NCBI RefSeq assembly: GCF_001297775.1
Contig: NZ_LIFX01000005.1
Span: forward strand, 248,001-312,000
DNA from: Trabulsiella odontotermitis
GTDB taxonomy: Bacteria > Pseudomonadota > Gammaproteobacteria > Enterobacterales > Enterobacteriaceae
Reading direction: 5' to 3'
DNA length: 64,000 nt
Shown: one piece after another, positions 1-10,277 of the stretch
How positions within the stretch are numbered: the stretch's first letter is position 1
Layout of the letters: every line of letters starts with the position of its first letter
Made by a program: the position numbers and the translations under genes
The notes under the pieces: generated by a model
Database searches by the model: none
What the model was told of the DNA's origin: nothing
What the model saw: the letters and a program-made list of their open reading frames with translations, nothing else

Positions 1-96
1 AGGGGCCGTGGCGGTGGATTATAAAGTAACTCCCGCAGGCGATCCAGCGTAAAACTTTTGCATGGTGCTTTTATAAACAACGCCTTTTCAATCCTT

Positions 97-102
97 TATA
101 CT
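97..102 (+). promoter_or_regulatory. candidate -10 element upstream of mug
   Basis: A TATACT hexamer lies about 30 bases before the mug start codon. No convincing -35 hexamer stands 16-18 bases upstream, so this is only a plausible promoter. The first 96 bases of the window hold no gene that I can support. Confidence 0.35.
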
Positions 103-132
103 GAGATCTCATTCTGTCGGTTTGGGGTAAGT

Positions 133-639
133 ATGATTCACGACATTCTGGCGCCAGGATTGCGGGTGGTGTTCTGCGGTATCAACCCCGGCAAGTCGTC
201 GGCGCACAAAGGGTTTCATTTTGCGCATCCGGGCAATCGCTTCTGGAAAGTGATCCACCAGGCCGGGTTTACGGATCGGCTGTTGACGCCAGAAGAGGAA
301 CATCACTTGCTGGATACGCGCTGCGGGATCACCATGCTGGTGGAGCGTCCGACAGTGCAGGCGAGCGACGTCGGGCTACATGAGCTGCGTAGCGGTGGCC
401 GCGAACTGGTAAAGAAGATAGAAGACTATCAGCCTGCGGCGCTGGCGATACTCGGCAAGCAGGCGTACGAAAAGACCTTCAGCGTACGCGGTGTACAGTG
501 GGGGAAGCAACAAAACTCCATCGGCGCGACGCAGATATGGGTGCTGCCAAATCCGAGTGGCCTGAACCGGGCAACACTGGATAAGCTGGTTGAGGCCTAT
601 CGCGAGCTGGACGAGGCGCTGGTGTTGCGCGGGCTCTGA
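133..639 (+). CDS. mug: G/U mismatch-specific DNA glycosylase Mug
   Basis: Removes uracil and ethenocytosine opposite guanine, starting base excision repair in the cytoplasm. The 168-residue product has the family length. It carries the active-site GINPG motif with Asn18, which positions the hydrolytic water in this uracil-glycosylase branch, and a C-terminal NPSGLNRA motif that intercalates at the mismatch. An in-frame ATG exists 75 bases upstream, but the internal ATG at 133 gives the known N-terminus (MIHDILAPG). It is convergent with rpoD, and the two share a hairpin terminator. The conserved mug-rpoD neighbourhood supports orthology. Confidence 0.96.
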   Translation: MIHDILAPGLRVVFCGINPGKSSAHKGFHFAHPGNRFWKVIHQAGFTDRLLTPEEEHHLLDTRCGITMLVERPTVQASDVGLHELRSGGRELVKKIEDYQPAALAILGKQAYEKTFSVRGVQWGKQQNSIGATQIWVLPNPSGLNRATLDKLVEAYRELDEALVLRGL

Positions 640-650
640 ATTCAGCACAA

Positions 651-680
651 AAAAAAGCTCCCGGTCGGGAGCTTTTTGTT
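651..680. terminator. bidirectional terminator between mug and rpoD
   Basis: Inverted repeat AGCTCCC / GGGAGCT with an A-run on the left and a T-run on the right, so it can act as an intrinsic terminator on both strands for the convergent genes mug and rpoD. Confidence 0.85.
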
Positions 681-693
681 TTTCCGGAACCGA

Positions 694-2535
694 TTAATCG
701 TCCAGGAAGCTACGCAGCACTTCAGAGCGGCTCGGATGACGCAGTTTACGCAGCGCCTTCGCTTCGATCTGACGGATACGTTCGCGGGTAACGTCAAACT
801 GTTTACCCACTTCTTCCAGCGTGTGGTCGGTGTTCATATCGATACCGAAACGCATACGCAGGACTTTCGCTTCACGGGCGGTGAGACCCGCCAGTACGTC
901 GTGGGTGGCAGCACGCAGGCTCTCGGTGGTCGCAGAATCCAGCGGCAGCTCGAGGGTGGTATCCTCGATGAAATCACCCAGATGCGAATCTTCATCGTCG
1001 CCGATCGGCGTTTCCATGGAGATAGGCTCTTTGGCGATCTTCAGCACTTTACGGATTTTGTCTTCCGGCATCAGCATGCGTTCGGCCAGCTCTTCCGGCG
1101 TCGGTTCGCGACCCATTTCCTGCAACATCTGGCGGGAGATACGGTTGAGTTTGTTGATGGTCTCAATCATATGCACCGGAATACGGATGGTGCGCGCCTG
1201 ATCGGCGATGGAACGGGTGATCGCCTGACGGATCCACCAGGTTGCGTAGGTGGAGAACTTGTAACCACGACGATATTCGAACTTATCCACCGCTTTCATC
1301 AGGCCGATGTTGCCTTCCTGAATCAGGTCGAGGAACTGCAGACCGCGGTTGGTGTATTTTTTGGCGATAGAAATAACCAGACGCAGGTTCGCTTCCACCA
1401 TCTCTTTCTTCGCACGGCGGGCTTTCGCTTCACCGATGGACATACGACGGTTGATGTCTTTTACCTGCTCGATGGTCAGGCCGGTCTCTTCTTCAATCTG
1501 GTGCAGCTTCTGCAAACCACGCTGAACGTCTTCCGCGACGTCGTGCAGTTTTTCAGACCACGGCTTGTTCATCGCGATGGCGGCGTTGAACCAGGTTTCG
1601 CTGGTTTCGTTGCCGGTGAACAGGGTGATGAAGTTCTTCTTCGGCATTTTGCACTGTTCAACACACAGTTTCATGATGATGCGTTCCTGAGTACGAACGC
1701 GGTCCATCATGACGCGCATGCTGTTGACCAGATAGTCGAACTGTTTCGGTACCAGGCGGAACTGTTTGAACACTTCAGACAGCTTCAGGATCTCTTCCTG
1801 AGCGGCAGCGTGGCTGCGGCCTTTGGCTTTGATAGTGTCGCGCGTCACTTCGTACTGCGTGCGCAGCTCGGCGAATTTCTCACGCGCCAGTTCCGGATCG
1901 ATGCTGTTGTCGTCGTCGCTGGAATCGCTGTCGTCGTCTTCCTCTTCTTCGTCGTCATCGTCGTCCATCTCTTCCTGAGAGAGTTCGGAACCGACGTGCG
2001 TCGCGGTAGGCGCCATGTCTTCTTCGGCGTTCGGATCGACAAAACCGGTGATCAGATCGGACAGACGAGCTTCAGCAGCTTCAACGCGATCGTACTGCTC
2101 AAGCAGATAGGTGATCGCTTCCGGGTATTCTGCAACGGAGCACTGAACCTGGTTGATCCCGTCTTCGATGCGTTTCGCGATGTCGATTTCGCCTTCGCGG
2201 GTCAGCAGTTCAACGGTACCCATTTCACGCATGTACATGCGCACCGGATCGGTCGTCCGGCCGATTTCAGATTCCACGCTGGAAAGCACCTGCGCGGCGG
2301 CTTCGGCTGCATCTTCGTCCGCGGTGTTTTCAGCCAGCATCAGATCATCGGCATCCGGTGCTTCTTCCATCACCTGGATGCCCATGTCGTTGATCATTTG
2401 GATGATGTCTTCGATCTGATCGGAGTCGACGATATCTTCCGGCAGATGGTCATTGACCTCAGCATAGGTCAGATAGCCTTGCTCCTTACCACGGGTGACA
2501 AGCAGCTTCAGCTGTGACTGCGGGTTTTGCTCCAT
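694..2535 (-). CDS. rpoD: RNA polymerase primary sigma factor RpoD (sigma-70)
   Basis: Housekeeping sigma factor that directs core RNA polymerase to -10/-35 promoters. It has 613 residues, the same as E. coli. Region 1.1 is at the N-terminus. A very acidic stretch of Asp/Glu runs near residues 185-210 in the non-conserved region. Regions 2-3 follow, with the melting motif around [13 protein letters not shown], and region 4.2 with its helix-turn-helix ([17 protein letters not shown]) ends the protein. It is the last gene of rpsU-dnaG-rpoD, 158 bases after dnaG. In E. coli that operon has an additional heat-shock promoter inside dnaG; I did not verify one here. A 613-residue open frame on the opposite strand is a shadow. 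Confidence 0.98.
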   Translation of the reverse strand: MEQNPQSQLKLLVTRGKEQGYLTYAEVNDHLPEDIVDSDQIEDIIQMINDMGIQVMEEAPDADDLMLAENTADEDAAEAAAQVLSSVESEIGRTTDPVRMYMREMGTVELLTREGEIDIAKRIEDGINQVQCSVAEYPEAITYLLEQYDRVEAAEARLSDLITGFVDPNAEEDMAPTATHVGSELSQEEMDDDDDEEEEDDDSDSSDDDNSIDPELAREKFAELRTQYEVTRDTIKAKGRSHAAAQEEILKLSEVFKQFRLVPKQFDYLVNSMRVMMDRVRTQERIIMKLCVEQCKMPKKNFITLFTGNETSETWFNAAIAMNKPWSEKLHDVAEDVQRGLQKLHQIEEETGLTIEQVKDINRRMSIGEAKARRAKKEMVEANLRLVISIAKKYTNRGLQFLDLIQEGNIGLMKAVDKFEYRRGYKFSTYATWWIRQAITRSIADQARTIRIPVHMIETINKLNRISRQMLQEMGREPTPEELAERMLMPEDKIRKVLKIAKEPISMETPIGDDEDSHLGDFIEDTTLELPLDSATTESLRAATHDVLAGLTAREAKVLRMRFGIDMNTDHTLEEVGKQFDVTRERIRQIEAKALRKLRHPSRSEVLRSFLDD

Positions 2536-2693
2536 AAGACGGTATCCACACTTATTTCATTGGGTTGGTGTCGGTCGGCGAAAATCAAAAACCGCCAACT
2601 TTTAAAGCGAGGGCCACTTATATTATTGCCGCTGCGCCTCAGCGCGGCTGTCGGGGTCAACCCGATCGATAATCGGCACTTAAGCCGTGCAAT

Positions 2694-4439
2694 TCATTTT
2701 TTCGCCAGTTCCTGGCTTATCGTCCAGAGTTCCCGGCGTTCTTCGCTGCTTAAACCGTGTGTGCGATCACGAGCTATCAACTCTTCCTGTCGCAGCTCAA
2801 GCAACGAATCCAGCATGTGGTTGAGCGAGTCGGTGAACGTTTTTTCTGCAATGTCCTTATCAGCTATATCGTCCCACATCGACAATTTTTCAAGGGTTGC
2901 GGCCTCTTTTGTGCCGCGATACTGCTCCAGCAGCTGTCCGGTGGTCAGGCCAGGCTGCGACAGACAAGTGTTGACCAGTTCTGCAAATAAGCCAAGTCCG
3001 GGCAGTTTTTCCTGATTCAACCCCGCCAGCGGGGGAACCTGCGGCGCCAGATCCGGATTTTGCACCAGCAACCCTATAAGTATACGCATGGTCGTGCGTT
3101 TTAGCTGTGGAGCCGGGCGGGCGGAGCCATTTTCCGCCTGTTTCGGCATTAAACGTTCAAGCTGGGCGTCATCGAGAATACCCAGCTTGTTACCCAACTC
3201 CTGGCGCAAATAGATGCGCAGCGTTTCACCCGGCACCTGGCTGATTAACGGCAGCGCCAGCGTACTCAGCTGAGCGCGCCCGTCCGGTGTGCTCAAATCG
3301 ACCTGCGGTAACAGGCTGTTAAACAAAAACGTGGAGAGCGGTTGAGCCTGCTCCATCCGCGCTTCGAACGCCGCTTTACCCTCTTTACGCACCAGCGTAT
3401 CCGGGTCTTCACCGTCAGGCAGAAACATAAAGCGTAACTGACGACCGTCTGACATATACGGCAGCGCGGTTTCCAGCGCACGCCAGGCGGCATCGCGGCC
3501 TGCGCGGTCGCCGTCATAACAGCAGATGACGTTGTTGGTCACCCGGAACAGCAATTGAATGTGGTCGGCAGTGGTCGAGGTGCCCAGCGACGCGACGGCA
3601 TAGTTAATGCCATACTGCGCCAGCGCGACCACGTCCATATACCCTTCGACGACAAGAAGACGCTGAGGTTCCGCTTCCGTCTGCTGCGCTTCATAAAGGC
3701 CATACAACTGGCGGCCCTTATGGAAAATATCAGTTTCCGGCGAGTTCAGGTATTTGGGTGTATCGTTGCCGAGCACGCGCCCGCCAAAGCCAATCACCCG
3801 CCCACGCTTATCGCGGATCGGGAACATCACCCGGTCGCGGAAACGGTCGTAACTGCGCCCCTGATCGTTAGTGACTAACATGCCCGCATCAATCAATGAT
3901 TGACGGTTTTCGCCATGCGCACCGAAACGTTTTAAGACGTTATCCCAGCCGGGCGGCGCATAACCGATAGCAAAACGGCTAATCACGTCGCTGCTCAGAC
4001 CGCGCTTTTCCAGATACTGGCGCGCCGTGACTGCGGCAGGGTTTGTCAGGGACTGTTGGTAAAACGTATTCAGGCCGTCCATCAGTTGATAGAGATTTTG
4101 CCGCTGATGGCGCTCTATCTGGCTTGGCCCGTTTCCCGCTTCATAAGGCACTTCGAGGTTATGCATGGCCGCCAGTTCTTCGACGGTTTCCACGAACTCG
4201 AGCTTGTCGTAGTTCATTAGAAAGTCGATAGCGTTGCCGTGCGCACCACAGCCAAAGCAGTGGTAAAACTGTTTCTCACCGTTAACGGTGAATGAGGGGG
4301 TTTTTTCGTTATGGAACGGGCAACACGCGTGAAAATTTTTGCCCTGCTTTTTCAGCTTTACCCGCGCGTCGATGAGATCGACGATGTCGGTTCGCGCCAG
4401 CAGGTCATTGATAAAAACACGTGGGATGCGTCCGGCCAT
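2694..4439 (-). CDS. dnaG: DNA primase DnaG
   Basis: Makes the RNA primers for leading- and lagging-strand DNA synthesis at the replication fork, together with DnaB helicase. With the ATG at 4439 the product is 581 residues, the E. coli length, starting MAGRIPRVF. An ATG 12 bases further upstream would add four residues not found in the family. The N-terminal zinc-binding domain shows Cys40, His43, Cys61 and Cys64. A TOPRIM core follows (VVEGYMDVVAL near residue 260, then YDGDRAGRDAA), and then the C-terminal helicase-interaction domain. Middle gene of the macromolecular synthesis operon. The gap to rpoD (2536-2693) is GC-rich with some self-complementarity, consistent with the mRNA processing known for this junction in E. 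coli. Confidence 0.98.
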   Translation of the reverse strand: MAGRIPRVFINDLLARTDIVDLIDARVKLKKQGKNFHACCPFHNEKTPSFTVNGEKQFYHCFGCGAHGNAIDFLMNYDKLEFVETVEELAAMHNLEVPYEAGNGPSQIERHQRQNLYQLMDGLNTFYQQSLTNPAAVTARQYLEKRGLSSDVISRFAIGYAPPGWDNVLKRFGAHGENRQSLIDAGMLVTNDQGRSYDRFRDRVMFPIRDKRGRVIGFGGRVLGNDTPKYLNSPETDIFHKGRQLYGLYEAQQTEAEPQRLLVVEGYMDVVALAQYGINYAVASLGTSTTADHIQLLFRVTNNVICCYDGDRAGRDAAWRALETALPYMSDGRQLRFMFLPDGEDPDTLVRKEGKAAFEARMEQAQPLSTFLFNSLLPQVDLSTPDGRAQLSTLALPLISQVPGETLRIYLRQELGNKLGILDDAQLERLMPKQAENGSARPAPQLKRTTMRILIGLLVQNPDLAPQVPPLAGLNQEKLPGLGLFAELVNTCLSQPGLTTGQLLEQYRGTKEAATLEKLSMWDDIADKDIAEKTFTDSLNHMLDSLLELRQEELIARDRTHGLSSEERRELWTISQELAKK

Positions 4440-4509
4440 ATGCCCCTTCAATTAATACCATTCAGGATCCGCGACAGGCGCGAATTATAAAGGGTATAAA
4501 CGAAAATAA

Positions 4510-4536
4510 GCCGCGCTTTCCTTCCGGAAGCACGGC
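4510..4536 (-). terminator. partial terminator between rpsU and dnaG
   Basis: On the minus strand GCCGTGCTTCC-GGAA-GGAAAGCGCGGC forms an imperfect stem followed by a T-rich stretch. The position matches the attenuating terminator known between rpsU and dnaG in E. coli, which keeps S21 output far above primase output. Confidence 0.65.
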
Positions 4537-4584
4537 CTTGCAACTACAACTCGTTCTGAATTGAGAGCGCTTGCCCTCTACAGA

Positions 4585-4839
<255 letters not shown>

Positions 4840-4942
4840 TCAACGCCAGCTTATTTCAAAATGGTGCGGAATTTTACTGCAACTGCCGCTGCTTTGTAAA
4901 GCACCAATGCCGTTTTTGAACGGGACCTTTGTAAGGGGGCAG

Positions 4943-4971
4943 AGTATACACGAACTCACGCCCCAGGGTAT
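4943..4971 (-). promoter_or_regulatory. candidate promoter region of the rpsU operon
   Basis: The minus strand has TATACT at 4948-4943 and a second TATACC about 20 bases further upstream, both before rpsU. The -35 elements are weak. E. coli has tandem promoters in the same place. I could not recognise a LexA box of good quality here, although one is known for E. coli rpsU. Confidence 0.35.
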
Positions 4972-5028
4972 ACATCGACCCGCATTCGCCCTACACTGCG
5001 CGGTACAGAAATGAGGTAAAAACAAGTC

Positions 5029-6042
5029 ATGCGTGTACTGGGAATTGAAACATCCTGCGATGAAACCGGCATCGCCATTTACGACGATGTTAACGGGCTG
5101 TTAGCCAACCAATTGTATAGTCAGGTGAAATTGCATGCCGATTACGGCGGCGTGGTGCCTGAACTGGCCTCGCGCGATCACGTGCGGAAAACCGTGCCGC
5201 TGATTCAGGCCGCGCTGAAAGAAGCGAACCTGACAGCGAAAGATATCGATGCGGTTGCGTATACCGCCGGTCCGGGGCTGGTTGGCGCGTTGCTGGTCGG
5301 CGCGACCGTCGGGCGTTCGCTGGCGTTTGCCTGGAACGTACCGGCCATTCCGGTACACCATATGGAAGGGCACCTGCTGGCGCCGATGCTGGAAGAAAAT
5401 CCGCCAGAGTACCCGTTTGTCGCGCTGCTGGTGTCCGGCGGTCACACGCAATTGATCAGCGTCACCGGGATTGGCGAGTACACGCTGCTCGGCGAGTCCA
5501 TTGACGATGCGGCCGGTGAAGCGTTTGATAAAACCGCCAAGCTGCTGGGGCTGGATTACCCGGGCGGCCCGATGCTGTCGAAACTGGCGTCGCAGGGTAC
5601 GGAAGGGCGTTTTGTCTTCCCGCGCCCGATGACTGACCGTCCGGGGCTGGATTTCAGCTTCTCCGGCCTCAAAACCTTTGCGGCGAATACCATTCGCGAC
5701 AACGATAACGACGATCAAACGCGCGCGGATATCGCCCGTGCTTTTGAGGATGCGGTTGTCGATACGCTGATGATCAAGTGCCGCCGCGCGCTGGATCAAA
5801 CTGGCTTCAAGCGGCTGGTGATGGCGGGGGGTGTCAGCGCCAACCGCACATTGCGGGCGAAACTGGCGGAAATGATGCAAAAGCGTCATGGCGAGGTGTT
5901 TTACGCACGCCCGGAATTTTGCACCGACAACGGCGCGATGATCGCTTACGCGGGCATGGTGCGTCTGAAAGCCGGTACGCGGGCTGATCTCGGTGTCACC
6001 GTGCGTCCGCGCTGGCCGCTGGCGGAGTTACCCGCCGCGTAA
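5029..6042 (+). CDS. tsaD: tRNA N6-threonylcarbamoyltransferase TsaD
   Basis: Catalytic subunit that, with TsaB and TsaE, transfers the threonylcarbamoyl group to A37 of ANN-decoding tRNAs (t6A modification). It has 337 residues, identical in length to E. coli. The ASKHA-type fold is visible from [10 protein letters not shown] at the N-terminus. The metal-binding histidines of the HMEGH motif are His111 and His115. Further phosphate-binding loops are SGGHTQ near residue 136 and [12 protein letters not shown] near 265. It diverges from rpsU, as in E. coli. Its 3' end is followed by a REP-like element and convergent plsY; the E. coli ttdRABT genes are missing between them. Confidence 0.97.
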   Translation: MRVLGIETSCDETGIAIYDDVNGLLANQLYSQVKLHADYGGVVPELASRDHVRKTVPLIQAALKEANLTAKDIDAVAYTAGPGLVGALLVGATVGRSLAFAWNVPAIPVHHMEGHLLAPMLEENPPEYPFVALLVSGGHTQLISVTGIGEYTLLGESIDDAAGEAFDKTAKLLGLDYPGGPMLSKLASQGTEGRFVFPRPMTDRPGLDFSFSGLKTFAANTIRDNDNDDQTRADIARAFEDAVVDTLMIKCRRALDQTGFKRLVMAGGVSANRTLRAKLAEMMQKRHGEVFYARPEFCTDNGAMIAYAGMVRLKAGTRADLGVTVRPRWPLAELPAA

Positions 6043-6048
6043 TGTGTT

Positions 6049-6077
6049 GCCGGGGGCGCTACGCTTACCCGGCCTAC
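6049..6077. repeat. REP-like palindrome between tsaD and plsY
   Basis: Imperfect palindrome GCCGGGGGCGCTACGCTTAC followed by CCGGCCTAC, the usual form of enterobacterial REP/PU sequences, in a convergent junction. It overlaps the plsY stop codon. It likely protects 3' mRNA ends or acts as a terminator. Confidence 0.7.
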
Positions 6078-6700
6078 TGTTCCTGGTCTTCTTCTTGCGC
6101 TTTCTTGCGTTTCAGCTTTGACCAGATTTTGGGTTCCTGACGCCGCCACAGACGCTGAATGTTGTCGTGGTGGCGCAGCAAAATCAGGCAGGAGAGCATC
6201 GAAACGGGAAATGTGAATTGCGGTTTAAACCACCAGACATAGAACGGCGCGATTAACGCGCTGACGATGGCGCCGAGCGATGAATAGCCGCTCAGCAGCA
6301 CGGTGAGCAACCAGGTGCCTGCCATCACGCCGGTGAGATCCCAGCCGATAGGCGCAATGGCGCCGAAGGCGGTGGCAACGCCTTTTCCGCCGCGAAAACC
6401 GAAGAATACCGGCCAGATATGGCCGAGGCAGGCGGCAATCGCAATCATGCCGAGCCAGAACGGGGTGACGCCCAGCATGTACGCGCCCCAGACCGGCAAC
6501 ATCCCTTTCAGGACATCGAAAATCAGAACTGCTACGGCTGCTCCTTTGCCGCCCATACGTAAAACGTTGGTTGCTCCGGGATTACCCGACCCGCTCACGC
6601 GGGGATCCGGCAATCCAGCGATACGGCAAACCAGGATGGCGCTGGAGATTGAGCCGCAAAGGTAGGCGAGGATAACCATTCCAGGCGCGATTGCACTCAT
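6074..6700 (-). CDS. plsY: glycerol-3-phosphate acyltransferase PlsY
   Basis: Integral inner-membrane enzyme that acylates sn-glycerol 3-phosphate with acyl-phosphate to give lysophosphatidic acid, the substrate of PlsC (also in this window). It has 208 residues from the ATG at 6700 ([16 protein letters not shown]), near the E. coli length of 205. About five hydrophobic segments carry the family loops [10 protein letters not shown] and [11 protein letters not shown]. The reading frame extends 30 codons upstream, but that part has no homology. It is divergent from folB. The C-terminus is charged ([14 protein letters not shown]). Confidence 0.96.
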   Translation of the reverse strand: MSAIAPGMVILAYLCGSISSAILVCRIAGLPDPRVSGSGNPGATNVLRMGGKGAAVAVLIFDVLKGMLPVWGAYMLGVTPFWLGMIAIAACLGHIWPVFFGFRGGKGVATAFGAIAPIGWDLTGVMAGTWLLTVLLSGYSSLGAIVSALIAPFYVWWFKPQFTFPVSMLSCLILLRHHDNIQRLWRRQEPKIWSKLKRKKAQEEDQEQ

Positions 6701-6807
6701 AACGCTGTTCCGTATTGAAAGTATCGTTTTAATCTCTGCATCTGTGGATAATACGCATAATTCGCCGGAAGTGGTATCCGGTTTGGGCAAAAAGCAGGCG
6801 GGGCGTG

Positions 6808-7176
6808 ATGGATATTGTATTTATAGAGCAACTTTCGGTAATCACCACCATTGGCGTTTACGACTGGGAACAGACCATCGAACAGCAACTGGTGTTCGAT
6901 ATCGAAATGGCGTGGGACAACCGCAAAGCCGCGGCGAGCGACGATGTTCAGGACTGCCTGAGCTATGCTGATGTCAGCGAGGCGGTGGTTGGCCATGTCG
7001 AAGGCAACCGGTTTGCGCTGGTGGAGCGCGTAGCGGAAGAAGTGGCGTCGCTGCTGTTGAGCCGTTTTAACTCGCCGTGGGTGCGCATCAAAGTCAGTAA
7101 ACCCGGTGCGGTGGCGCGTGCGAAGAACGTCGGCGTGGTCATCGAGCGTAGCCAAAATCTGAAAGAAAACATATAA
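6808..7176 (+). CDS. folB: dihydroneopterin aldolase FolB
   Basis: Converts 7,8-dihydroneopterin to 6-hydroxymethyl-dihydropterin in folate synthesis, and epimerises it. It has 122 residues from the ATG at 6808 ([21 protein letters not shown]). A GTG directly before it is a less likely start. It has the tunnelling-fold features: the conserved Glu/Tyr region IGVYDWE near the N-terminus and the catalytic Lys region [13 protein letters not shown] near the C-terminus. It lies between divergent plsY and co-directional uppP. Confidence 0.96.
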   Translation: MDIVFIEQLSVITTIGVYDWEQTIEQQLVFDIEMAWDNRKAAASDDVQDCLSYADVSEAVVGHVEGNRFALVERVAEEVASLLLSRFNSPWVRIKVSKPGAVARAKNVGVVIERSQNLKENI

Positions 7177-7228
7177 ATTCAACATTGCTAAACCATAATC
7201 AATTTTGCTGGTCATAAGACTGGGAATT

Positions 7229-7260
7229 TGGCGGCTGCGGTGAATCATGCGCCGTTTTTT
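7229..7260 (+). terminator. possible folB terminator or uppP leader hairpin
   Basis: A GGCG...CGCC stem with an imperfect interior is followed by seven T residues, 26 bases before the uppP start. It could end folB transcription or attenuate uppP. Confidence 0.35.
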
Positions 7261-7285
7261 TATGTCTTTTAAAAGGGTTTATTGA

Positions 7286-8104
7286 ATGAGCGATATGCAC
7301 TCGCTGCTGGTGGCGGCAATACTGGGTGTGGTCGAAGGATTGACAGAATTTTTGCCCGTTTCCAGTACCGGCCATATGATCATCGTTGGTCATCTGCTGG
7401 GGTTTGAAGGTGATACGGCAAAAACATTTGAAGTGGTGATCCAGTTAGGCTCCATTCTCGCTGTAGTGGTGATGTTCTGGCGTCGTCTGTTTGGTCTGAT
7501 CGGCATTCATTTCGGTCGACAACCGCATGAAGGCTTCGGGAAAGGGCGTTTGTCGCTGATTCATATCCTGCTCGGGATGATCCCGGCGGTGGTGCTCGGT
7601 CTGGTGTTTCACGACACCATCAAATCGTTGTTCAACCCGGTTAACGTGATGTACGCGCTGGTGGTGGGGGGCTTACTGCTGATTGCCGCAGAGTGTCTGA
7701 AGCCAAAGGAGCCGCGTGCGCAGGGGCTGGATGACATGACCTATCGCCAGGCGTTTATGATTGGCTGCTTCCAGTGTCTGGCGCTGTGGCCGGGTTTCTC
7801 CCGCTCTGGCGCGACCATTTCCGGCGGTATGCTGATGGGCGTCAGCCGCTACGCCGCGTCTGAATTTTCTTTCCTGCTGGCGGTACCGATGATGATGGGC
7901 GCCACTGCGCTCGATCTCTACAAAAGCATCGGTTTTCTGACCACAGGCGATATCCCGATGTTTGCGGTCGGTTTCGTGACGGCGTTTATCGTGGCGCTGA
8001 TCGCGATTAAAACCTTCCTGCAACTGATTAAACGGATTTCGTTTATCCCGTTCGCCATCTACCGTTTTATCGTGGCGGCAGCGGTGTACGCGGTCTTTAT
8101 GTAA
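7286..8104 (+). CDS. uppP: undecaprenyl-diphosphatase UppP (BacA)
   Basis: Inner-membrane phosphatase that recycles undecaprenyl diphosphate to the monophosphate lipid carrier for peptidoglycan and O-antigen synthesis; overexpression gives bacitracin resistance. It has 272 residues with about eight hydrophobic segments. Both family active-site signatures are present: [14 protein letters not shown] near residue 17 and PGFSRSGAT near residue 170. The N-terminus MSDMHSLL matches E. coli. It is convergent with cca, with a single base between the stop codons. Confidence 0.97.
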   Translation: MSDMHSLLVAAILGVVEGLTEFLPVSSTGHMIIVGHLLGFEGDTAKTFEVVIQLGSILAVVVMFWRRLFGLIGIHFGRQPHEGFGKGRLSLIHILLGMIPAVVLGLVFHDTIKSLFNPVNVMYALVVGGLLLIAAECLKPKEPRAQGLDDMTYRQAFMIGCFQCLALWPGFSRSGATISGGMLMGVSRYAASEFSFLLAVPMMMGATALDLYKSIGFLTTGDIPMFAVGFVTAFIVALIAIKTFLQLIKRISFIPFAIYRFIVAAAVYAVFM

Positions 8105-8105
8105 A

Positions 8106-9347
8106 TCATGCCTTAGGTTGCGGACAACGCGACGCTTTCCATAACGCGACGGCCTCAACGCGTCGTCGCGTTAACTCTTCCCGAATCTCCGGGCCTTTGA
8201 ATCCCGCATCAATCACCGCTTTATTGGCGACGCTTTTCGCCACTTCCCAGGCTTCGCGCAGCAACCGCCCTTGCGGGTAATCACAGGCTTCAAACCCGGT
8301 ACGGCCACGGACGTCTGCTTCGCTGGTCAGGGTGAGTTGCTCCACACGCTGCGGCTTGCGCCAGGCGTCGAGGGAGTCGAACAGCTTCACGATGGTCGCC
8401 GGTTTCAGGATGGGGAAGGTGTGGATGAGATCGTGGAACTCAGCGACCACTTTTGCCAGATCACGCATCTCATTCGGCACGCGCAACCGGGCGCAAAGCT
8501 GTTCAACCAGTTTGACACCTGCCGGGCCATGCCCGTGATGACGCGGCCACAGCGCTTTTGGCGTGAGCCCTTTGCCGAGATCGTGGCACAGCGTGGCAAA
8601 ACGAATATCGATGTCAGGAGAGAGCATCGCCGCCATGGTGAGCGTCATCATGGTGTGGATGCCGGTGTCGATTTCCGGGTGCCATTTCGCCGGTGCCGGT
8701 ACGCCGTACAGCGCATCCAGTTCCGGGAACAGCACGTTTAATGCGCCGCAGTCGCGCAGCGTCTGGAAAAAGACCTGCGGGTTGCGGGTGCCGAGCGCGC
8801 CTTCGGTTTCTTTCCAGACGCGTTCCGGCGTCAGGTGCGCCAGTTCGCCCGCGTCGGTCATGTCGCGCATCAGCGCCATGGTCTCATCGGCGATACGAAA
8901 ACTGAGATGGGCGTAACGGGCAGCAAAACGCGCCACGCGCAATACACGCAGCGGATCTTCACTAAACGCGGGGGAGACGTGACGCAGGAGACGCTGGCGT
9001 AAATCCGACTGACCGTGGTAAGGGTCAATAATGTTGCCGTCGGCGTCCTGGGCCAGCGCGTTGACGGTCAAATCACGGCGCAGCAGATCCTGCTCAAGCG
9101 TGACGTCGGGCGCGGCATAGCAGGTAAAGCCGGTATAACCGGAACCGGACTTACGCTCAGTACGCGCCAGCGCATACTCTTCATGCGTTTCAGGGTGCAG
9201 GAATACCGGAAAATCGCGGCCAACCTGTTGATAGCCCGCGTCCAGCATCTCCTGCGGCGTCGCGCCGACAACAACCCAATCTTTGTCTTTGACCGGTAGC
9301 CCTAATAACGCATCACGAACCGCACCACCGACCAGATAACTCTTCAC
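8106..9347 (-). CDS. cca: multifunctional CCA-adding enzyme
   Basis: Adds and repairs the CCA 3' end of tRNAs without a template; the enterobacterial enzyme also has phosphodiesterase, phosphatase and phosphohydrolase activities. It has 413 residues from a GTG start at 9347 ([16 protein letters not shown]). GTG is also the E. coli start, and the upstream extension in frame is not conserved. The N-terminal nucleotidyltransferase motif GGAVRD is followed by catalytic carboxylates in KDKDWVV. A C-terminal HD domain shows CHDLGKG and a downstream His-Asp. ygiM lies upstream in the same direction, 70 bases away. Confidence 0.97.
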   Translation of the reverse strand: MKSYLVGGAVRDALLGLPVKDKDWVVVGATPQEMLDAGYQQVGRDFPVFLHPETHEEYALARTERKSGSGYTGFTCYAAPDVTLEQDLLRRDLTVNALAQDADGNIIDPYHGQSDLRQRLLRHVSPAFSEDPLRVLRVARFAARYAHLSFRIADETMALMRDMTDAGELAHLTPERVWKETEGALGTRNPQVFFQTLRDCGALNVLFPELDALYGVPAPAKWHPEIDTGIHTMMTLTMAAMLSPDIDIRFATLCHDLGKGLTPKALWPRHHGHGPAGVKLVEQLCARLRVPNEMRDLAKVVAEFHDLIHTFPILKPATIVKLFDSLDAWRKPQRVEQLTLTSEADVRGRTGFEACDYPQGRLLREAWEVAKSVANKAVIDAGFKGPEIREELTRRRVEAVALWKASRCPQPKA

Positions 9348-9417
9348 CCGTACTTCTCCCCAACGCTCTCGCAAGATTACGATAATACGTAAGTGTAGGG
9401 GAGAAGACCAATCGGGC

Positions 9418-10038
9418 TTAGTTCATCCAGCGATCTTTTCGTCTGCGGCTGGGGATCAGGTGCGGCAGGATGAGGCCTAACAGCAGACCAACACCCAGCA
9501 CGCCGCCGCCATACATGAACCATTGCATGATGATGGTACGCTGCTTGTCATCCAGTTGCAGATTGGCGGCATTCACTTTCTTCTGTGCGACAATCAGCTG
9601 GTTTTTCAGCGTCTGGTTTTCCTGTTGCAGGCCGTTGATCACGCTGTCGCTCTGAGAGACTTTTTTCTGCATTTCAGCGGTGCGCTGATTCCAGGTCGCG
9701 TCGATGTTGTTCAGCTTGTCAGTCAGGGTCTGGACCTGGTTTTCGAGATCCGGCACGCGGGTGCGCAGGCTGGGGTCGTTGCTCAGTTCTTTCAGCGGGA
9801 TCCACGCGGTGCGGCCGCTGTTGTCACGAATCTGACCATAATTCGTGTCACTGTTGGTCTGCAGCAACGCCACTTCTTCGCCAGCGTTAATCGTGCCGAC
9901 GAGGCGATAATTATCACCCGGACCGCTGCGTACCCAGGTGTTCAGTTCATCAGAGACGTAACGTTTTTCCTCGGCGTGAGCCATCACAGAAACGTTAAGC
10001 GCGAGTAAAGTTAATCCAATCAGGCGTAATTTTCGCAT
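9418..10038 (-). CDS. ygiM: SH3-domain membrane protein YgiM
   Basis: Conserved envelope protein of unproven function. It has 206 residues from the ATG at 10038. An N-terminal signal peptide ends near AHA-EE. A bacterial SH3 domain occupies residues about 26-90 ([15 protein letters not shown]). A long coiled coil follows (about 95-165), and then a transmembrane helix near residues 172-192 with a positive RRRKDRWMN tail. This places the SH3 domain and coiled coil in the periplasm. The neighbouring cca may share its transcript. The E. coli protein has the same length and layout. Confidence 0.93.
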   Translation of the reverse strand: MRKLRLIGLTLLALNVSVMAHAEEKRYVSDELNTWVRSGPGDNYRLVGTINAGEEVALLQTNSDTNYGQIRDNSGRTAWIPLKELSNDPSLRTRVPDLENQVQTLTDKLNNIDATWNQRTAEMQKKVSQSDSVINGLQQENQTLKNQLIVAQKKVNAANLQLDDKQRTIIMQWFMYGGGVLGVGLLLGLILPHLIPSRRRKDRWMN

Positions 10039-10277
10039 CAGGTCATCGTTTTTGTCATAAAAGTGGAACGATAGTAGTGGCAACAGTCTGACGACGCAAA
10101 GCATTCTGCATCAATCGGAATCATCCAGGTCGCGCCAGCCGCATCGCCAAACTTTTATCCCGGTCAAACTGCGCGTTGCATGGCAATTTGACGCAAAATA
10201 CTATCTACTGACAAAAAAGAACGCGGGAAGTTCGCCGCAGTGGCACTTCGGACAACGCAACCATAAGAAGTTTAGTC

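Noticed and set aside
1-57. AGGGGCC at the window start as the end of a tRNA-Ile gene (ileX lies near mug in E. coli)
   Set aside because: The sequence continues GTGG, not ACCA, and no tRNA arm pairing can be formed within the visible bases.
676-2517. 613-codon open frame on the plus strand opposite rpoD
   Set aside because: Mirror of rpoD codon structure; composition rich in His/Phe/Arg without any family resemblance, while rpoD on the other strand is certain.
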